A DNA stretch of 23,722 bases from Chara braunii (Eukaryota > Streptophyta > Charophyceae > Charales > Characeae). The stretch covers positions 735,488 to 759,209 of the forward strand of contig BFEA01000648.1 in the NCBI GenBank assembly GCA_003427395.1, given 5' to 3'. Shown here one piece after another: positions 19,498-23,722 of this stretch. The number at the start of each line of letters is the position of its first letter. The first letter of the stretch is position 1. The notes under the pieces were generated by a model, which saw only the letters and a program-made list of their open reading frames with translations, did not search any database and was not told the DNA's origin. Both the position numbers and the translations under genes were made by a program.

Positions 19498-19512
19498 CCG
19501 CTCTGATAGTGC
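19498..19512 (-). other. Possible LTR end and Met-tRNA primer-site remnant
   Basis: The minus strand reads GCACTATCAGAGCGG. TATCAGAGC matches nine bases of the initiator-Met primer site TGGTATCAGAGC and follows directly after a CA that could end an LTR (plus-strand LTR start TGCATACAACTTC at 19510). There is no partner LTR in the window and the first three primer-site bases are changed, so this may be a fragment of a Copia- or Gypsy-type element, or chance. Confidence 0.3.
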
Positions 19513-20552
19513 ATACAACTTCAAATTCAAATTTAAAGGGGGGAAAAAAGAAAACTTAAAAAAACTTAAAATATATATATATATTTTTTAATACAAAGTT
19601 ACAAACAAAATATAACACGACTGAGGACAACCACCCTTTCCACATGTTCATACAGCAGACATACTAACAACTTTGACACACAGTACACATACTAACGACT
19701 TGACACATAGTAAATACTAAGTATTACTAACACAATCATATACAAATGAACAGAGATCATACATTCTAATATTGCGTCCAACCGGAAGAAATATGGACTT
19801 AGTGTGTCTGCTGCTGTATAATGGAAAAATAGCAAACTATAATTTAAATGTTGAATAAACAGAAAAGTTCAAAAAAGTTCAAAAAACTTGAAAAAGTTGA
19901 AAAAACAAATGTTCGGCGGCTTCTGCCCCTCATGGCCTCGGCAAAATTATGGTGCAAATGCAAAACAAAAATGGCTGCCAGACCCGATTCCGATAACCGC
20001 TTGGTGGTCCCAGGGCAGGAAACCTCCACATTGGGAAACAGAGGCTCGGGAATAGTGGTTGTTAAAGACTACCCTCAATGCATCTGCATATTATTAAGGC
20101 CAGATCCAGTCAGAAAAGTCCTGGTGTCAGCATGGCCTGATTGTTAGACTCCATCGAGCAAATACTGAAACAGGAACATCAAGCCATACAAGTCCAGACG
20201 GAACTGGAGTTGGAGTCGCTGCAACGGCAGTTTCGCTCTGATTGTTTTTTCTACTTTTTTTTTTTGATGGAAATTTTCTCTGTTTTTTTTTTTTTTTTTT
20301 TTTTTTTCTCGTTTTTGCTCGTCTTGTCTTGTAATGCCTACCTGTCTAGTTCCCACCCTTCCTCTTGCATTTTACAGCCTGTGATCTGAAAAGAACAAGG
20401 AAGCAAACAACCGAACAAGGAAACAGTAAGCTGCAAGTGAGTGATGTTGCCGTCCCTCGGTGTGTTCTCGTTTCCTTTTCATTGACAGACAATGACAGTG
20501 CTGCCGTTCCTTCATTTTCCTTTCCTTTCCTGTCTTCTTTTATACTTTTTCT
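19513..20552. other. AT-rich unassigned region with poly-T tracts
   Basis: It contains an (AT)n patch at about 19571-19584, a cluster of AAAAGTT(C/G)-type words at about 19863-19905, and T-runs at about 20256-20266 and 20284-20307. A plus-strand frame from about 20141 (DSIEQILKQEHQAIQVQTELELESLQ split over helical, Leu/Gln-rich sequence) looks coding-like for some 35 codons before running into the T-tract. It might be a coiled-coil exon, but there is no further support. Confidence 0.4.
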
Positions 20553-20771
20553 TTAACTTGGAGTTTCGTTAGGTCTCATGGATTTCAAAGCCTCATATAA
20601 CTCTGCCTGGAACAAGTCCTTTTCCGAACGCAGCAGAAATTTTCTCTTGTCCTTCACCCGAATGTATTTCCCGGTCATTATCACTGTGTCTTGACTGAAA
20701 GTTGCACTAAATACAGCTATATTGACCGGGCGTTCTATTCGGGTGAAGACGGTAGTCTCGTCTGTTAGCAT
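20553..20771 (-). CDS. Short hypothetical ORF or exon, unrecognised
   Basis: 72 codons on the minus strand, without low-complexity bias, reading for example IMTGKYIRVKDKRKFLL and SEKDLFQAELYEALKSM. The balance of charged and hydrophobic residues looks like real protein, but I cannot name a family. Two of its segments arise from the arms of an imperfect inverted repeat (20653-20680 and 20720-20747, 22 of 28 positions paired), so it may instead be part of a small inverted-repeat element. No partner exon is evident. Confidence 0.25.
   Translation of the reverse strand: MLTDETTVFTRIERPVNIAVFSATFSQDTVIMTGKYIRVKDKRKFLLRSEKDLFQAELYEALKSMRPNETPS
20653..20747. repeat. Imperfect 28-bp inverted repeat
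   Basis: TTCACCCGAATGTATTTCCC... at 20653-20680 pairs with ...ATTCGGGTGAA at 20720-20747, 22 of 28 positions, with a 39-nt spacer. The outermost ten and the GACCGGG core pair best. It could be a small foldback element or a structured exon. Confidence 0.6.
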
Positions 20772-20854
20772 GACTACTGTTTTAGTGGCATGTCAATCCT
20801 TCAAAACACCGTCAGCCCAAGCACACATTTTGTACCGATTTCACGGGGGCCCTC

Positions 20855-20990
20855 CTATCACAACTCTTCCCTCCTCTCTCCATTCCCCTTCCTCCTCCTA
20901 TCACCCCCATTTCCTGCTTTTCCTTCTCCACTCCCCCCCCTCTCATGACTACTTGCCCCTCTCCTCTTCGCTGTTCCCCATCCCATTCTC
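20855..20990. repeat. Pyrimidine-rich degenerate repeat, first locus
   Basis: Three related boxes occur about 43 bp apart: CCTATCACAACTCTTCCC near 20857, CCTATCACCCCCATTTCC near 20898 and CTCATGACTACTTGCCCC near 20941. They are separated by C/T-rich filler. The same kind of box recurs many times at 22685-23580. Confidence 0.55.
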
Positions 20991-22640
20991 ACATTTGCAG
21001 TGTTTTCACCTTTTCCCCATCTTCTGTGAGGAATGTGTCCTCAAGGGGCCCTAGCTGACATGCACATGATCTGGGCTGTGGCCCCCAGCAAGCCTCTTGC
21101 CCGCCCTAAGTGAAGGCGGGCCTGAATATCCACGAGAGGCCCTTATCTCAGCATTTTCCAATGTGGGTATCAGATAGTTGCAGCACGGCAGTTGGTTGAA
21201 GTGCAACGTGAGCCTCTCCCTGGGCTTCTTCCAGAAACAGCAGCTGTGTCAAGCAGTTGAGCCCAGGGCCGGGTGGTTGCACCCTGGGCACACGCAGTGC
21301 GAGGCCGACACATCACGAAGTTGCCACGGGCGAATCAGAATGCAGCATTGTCGTCACAGAGGCCCGGCGAGCCAATGAGAAGACGGAGAACACTTGGAAC
21401 CTGGAGGCTGCCTGGACGTCCCCAACCAGAAAGGGCCCAGGCCCCTAACTGTCGGACAGGGCCTGGACGCAGACACTGGGCCCCGACTGGAAGCTACTGG
21501 GAGCTTCCTCATCCAAGCCCTCGCAGCCAAACAGAGGCTGAGACTTCCATATAGGGAGATCGCTGGCCAGAGGGAAGGGGCTGGCGTAGGCAGGCAATGA
21601 GGACACACTGCTGCGTTGCTGCGCAGGTATCTGCATGTGTGCTGCTGGCTGGGGCGCACATGGGCACTCTGAGGTGAGAGGGGCACTGCAGGACGCGGCG
21701 CGTGGCAGCCATAGCCGGGCTGCAGGGGCACAATGCGGTTGATGGGCGAAGGAGGTCTTTGGGTAGGAGGCGCATCAGTGGGTGGTCAGTGTGACGGGGC
21801 TGAGGTAGAGCAGCGAGGTCAGGGAAGAGAGAGGGAGGGAGGGAGCGCACACACACACACTCACTCAGTTCGACACGGACTCGACTCGACTCGACGGACG
21901 CAGACACAAAGTGGCAAAGTCGCAAAGTCGCAAAGTCGCAATCTTGGTTCCGTACACAATGTCGCAGCAAGTCACACTGAAGCACAAGCACTGAGGCCGA
22001 AAACTGAATGCCCGAACTCAGTTTGAGTCCGGTCTTAAGTACCGGACTCAAGTTGAGTCCGAGGGCAGAAGTGCAATTTGCCTCGGGGCTGAACTGAAGA
22101 TCGAAGGTCTGAGCCTGGGCGCCATGATGCCGGATGGCGCCAAGTATCGAAATCCGAAAGTGCCAGAGGCGGGATTTGAGAACGGGCGCCAACTGCAGAG
22201 GGCGCCAACAGTCAGGAACCGGAGATCAGAGACTCAAAAAAAATAGAATAGCAGCCTGGCAGGTGGTGACCCGCAGACCAGGGATTGAGACCTGGCTGAG
22301 TCCGTAACAGTCAAGGTCTGATGAGGGGAGGAGAGAGATCGTACCTGGTGTATGCTGGTGGTCGGCATTGGTGTTGGTGTCGCGTACATTGGTCTTCGAC
22401 TTCGGTGTGATCCAGTCGCATGAACGTAGATAGGCTAGTTAGGCAGAGTAGAGTAGGCTGGGCGCTGAGCGCCAGACAGTAGAGGCAACATTGGATACAG
22501 TGTTGGTGTGACCAGAGGGCGTCGGCATTGGCACTCGAGTTCTTTGTATTGCTCTTATTTGGATGGTATCTTGGTGCATTTGAGCTCTCTGCTTTGTACA
22601 TGACTATCTGGACTACTTCGTGATTTTGCAACTTGGTTTT
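20991..22640. other. Unassigned GC-rich region with hairpins and short tandem repeats
   Basis: No gene supported. A 227-codon open frame on the minus strand (21509-22192) crosses simple repeats and lacks a domain. Structure seen: hairpin GCCCGCC/GGCGGGC at 21099-21105 and 21115-21121; a CA patch at about 21848-21860; GACTC repeats at about 21879-21895; four copies of a 9-bp GTCGCAAA-type unit at about 21918-21942; and a perfect 11-bp inverted repeat at 22023-22033 and 22041-22051 with a 7-nt loop. Confidence 0.5.
22023..22051. repeat. Perfect 11-bp inverted repeat
   Basis: TTGAGTCCGGT and ACCGGACTCAA with a 7-nt loop (CTTAAGT, itself partly palindromic). The word GAGTCCG recurs just after at 22054-22060. 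Confidence 0.75.
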
Positions 22641-22659
22641 CTGTCTATCGCTCTCGCTC

Positions 22660-23620
22660 GTATTCCTTGCACTTCCACTTCCTTCCTATCGCAACTCTTT
22701 CCCTATTTCTCAGCCCCCCTTCCCACCCCTATGGCGGCTATTCCTCCCCTTTCCCTATCCTGTCACTAATACTTCCCCCCTTCCCCCTGTTCTCCTACTG
22801 TGACGTCTCCCGCATTTCCTCCCTCCGCTCTCCCCCTTCTACCTCAACTCTTCCCGCCTTCATTCTTACCCTGCTATTACAACTCGTGGCCCCTCCTACC
22901 ATAGTTCTTTCTCTCATTTCCCCTTCCTATCACAAAACTTTCCCACCTTTTGCCCCCATTTTCCCTCTCTCCCTCCCTTTCATCACAACGTTGTCGCCTT
23001 CTAGCCTCTTCCCCATTTCTGCCTCCAGCAGCAACAAGTACCCTTCTTATTGTGACTCTTCCCCCCTTCCTCATCCCCCTCTTCTCGCCAAGTTTCCACT
23101 GTTTCCCATCTCCACCCTTCCGCTCCAGTTGCAAATCCTATTATGGATCCTTCCCTCCTTAACTCCTCCCTTTCCCTCTTATCATGACTCTTTCCCCTCA
23201 GTGGATTTTTTCCCCTTTTCTCTCTACAGTTACAACCACTCCCCTTCCTATTGCAGCTCTCCTCTCTTTTTTTCTCCGGTCTCTCTCCCCCTCATATCGT
23301 AATGGAATGGATTGATAGGGTGACGGAGTGACGGAGTTTCCACCGTTTCCTTGCCTGCACCCTTCCCCTCCTATTGGAATTCTTAAACCCTCCGAGCGGA
23401 TCTTTCCCTCCTCTAACCCCTCCCCCCTACCCCCTCCATCTCCCGTTGCCACTCTTTCACCCTTTTCTCCACACTATCCTCATCCTCTATCTCCTGTCCT
23501 GACTATTTTGCCCTCCTATCACAGCTTTCACCGTTGGTCTTCACTTCACCCTCCCCCTCAACTCTAGTGTGACCCTTTCCCCCAAACCACCTCCCCTGGC
23601 ACCTCCTCCCTCCACCTCAG
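22660..23620. repeat. Polypyrimidine degenerate satellite-like array
   Basis: Nearly 1 kb in which the plus strand is overwhelmingly C/T. At intervals mostly of 30-70 bp a less pyrimidine-pure box recurs, for example CCTATCGCAACTCTTTCCC (22685), CCTATCACAAAACTTTCCC (22926), TTATTGTGACTCTTCCCCC (23046), TTATCATGACTCTTTCCCC (23179) and CCTATCACAGCTTTC (23514). I count about 20 boxes. Consensus is near CCTATCACAACTCTTCCC. Long plus-strand frames here encode Pro/Ser/Leu runs only. The purine-pyrimidine asymmetry could favour triplex DNA. Confidence 0.6.
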
Positions 23621-23695
23621 CCTAGACTCGTGATAATTTTTAAACTCACGGCCAATGATAACGTTCACAAACAAGATTGTTTGGGAACAACAAAC

Positions 23696-23722
23696 TTCTC
23701 TCTCTCTCTCTCTCTCTCTCTC
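23696..23722. repeat. (TC)n microsatellite at the window end
   Basis: About 13 TC units running off the end of the window. Confidence 0.95.

Noticed and set aside
21509-22192. 227-codon minus-strand open frame
   Set aside because: It crosses GACTC, GTCGCAAA and CA repeats and hairpins and shows no domain or coding character; GC-rich DNA stays open by chance.
22318-22350. CTGATGAG word as a hammerhead ribozyme core
   Set aside because: No matching GAAA element or closing stems nearby.
22667-23302. 211-codon plus-strand open frame
   Set aside because: It is a translation of the polypyrimidine array (Pro, Ser, Leu, Phe runs).
22660-23580. CRISPR-like or regular satellite array
   Set aside because: The boxes are diverged, the spacing varies from about 20 to 80 bp and spacers are just C/T filler; this is eukaryotic DNA.

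Overview
This is a repeat-dominated eukaryotic nuclear window. There is no prokaryotic gene organisation, rRNA or CRISPR. I see compound microsatellites, target-site duplications, a Ty3/Gypsy LTR retrotransposon, a 5'-truncated LINE, a MITE, and a decayed element that links a reverse transcriptase to a Josephin-like protease. The retrotransposon is primed by a plant-type initiator-Met tRNA site (TGGTATCAGAGC) and has a chromodomain-like end, so the source is probably of the green lineage. The gag and pol wording, together with the algal/protist-type RT, makes a charophyte alga such as Chara a plausible guess, but the sequence alone does not prove it.

Layout. (1) About 249-3310, plus strand: a degenerate RT related to the 'YDK...SNIP' RT families, followed by repeat-rich linkers. 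Next comes an ORF with a Josephin-like Cys/His/Asp peptidase domain and two Cys/His-rich RING-like modules. A (TTA)n tract lies just downstream. (2) 3617-5362: microsatellites, one small coiled-coil ORF on the minus strand, perfect inverted repeats, and otherwise nothing recognisable. (3) 5354-14737: a nested insertion. A roughly 195-bp Mutator-type MITE (9-bp duplication ATTAAAGAA, ~66-bp terminal inverted repeats) is split by a 9.17-kb minus-strand Ty3/Gypsy retrotransposon (LTRs 5516-6456 and 13765-14682, 4-bp duplication GTAG). The retrotransposon keeps its PBS, polypurine tract, gag, protease, RT, RNase H, integrase and chromodomain-like tail. All are broken by frameshifts and stops, and the protease has lost its catalytic Asp. 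(4) 15079-18132: a plus-strand LINE, 5' truncated, with a zf-RVT zinc finger, a ~1-kb 3' UTR, an A15 tail and a 14-bp target-site duplication. It holds 21 of the 23 ambiguous bases in the window. (5) 18133-22640: mostly unassigned sequence, with a possible LTR/PBS remnant near 19500, two short coding-like ORFs and several hairpins. (6) 20855-20990 and 22660-23620: strongly pyrimidine-rich DNA built from a degenerate recurring box (consensus near CCTATCACAACTCTTCCC), ending in (TC)n.

No intact host gene can be demonstrated. The most novel-looking content is the RT-associated Josephin/RING-like ORF. The clearest structural result is the nested Ty3-in-MITE insertion, resolved to the base on both sides.
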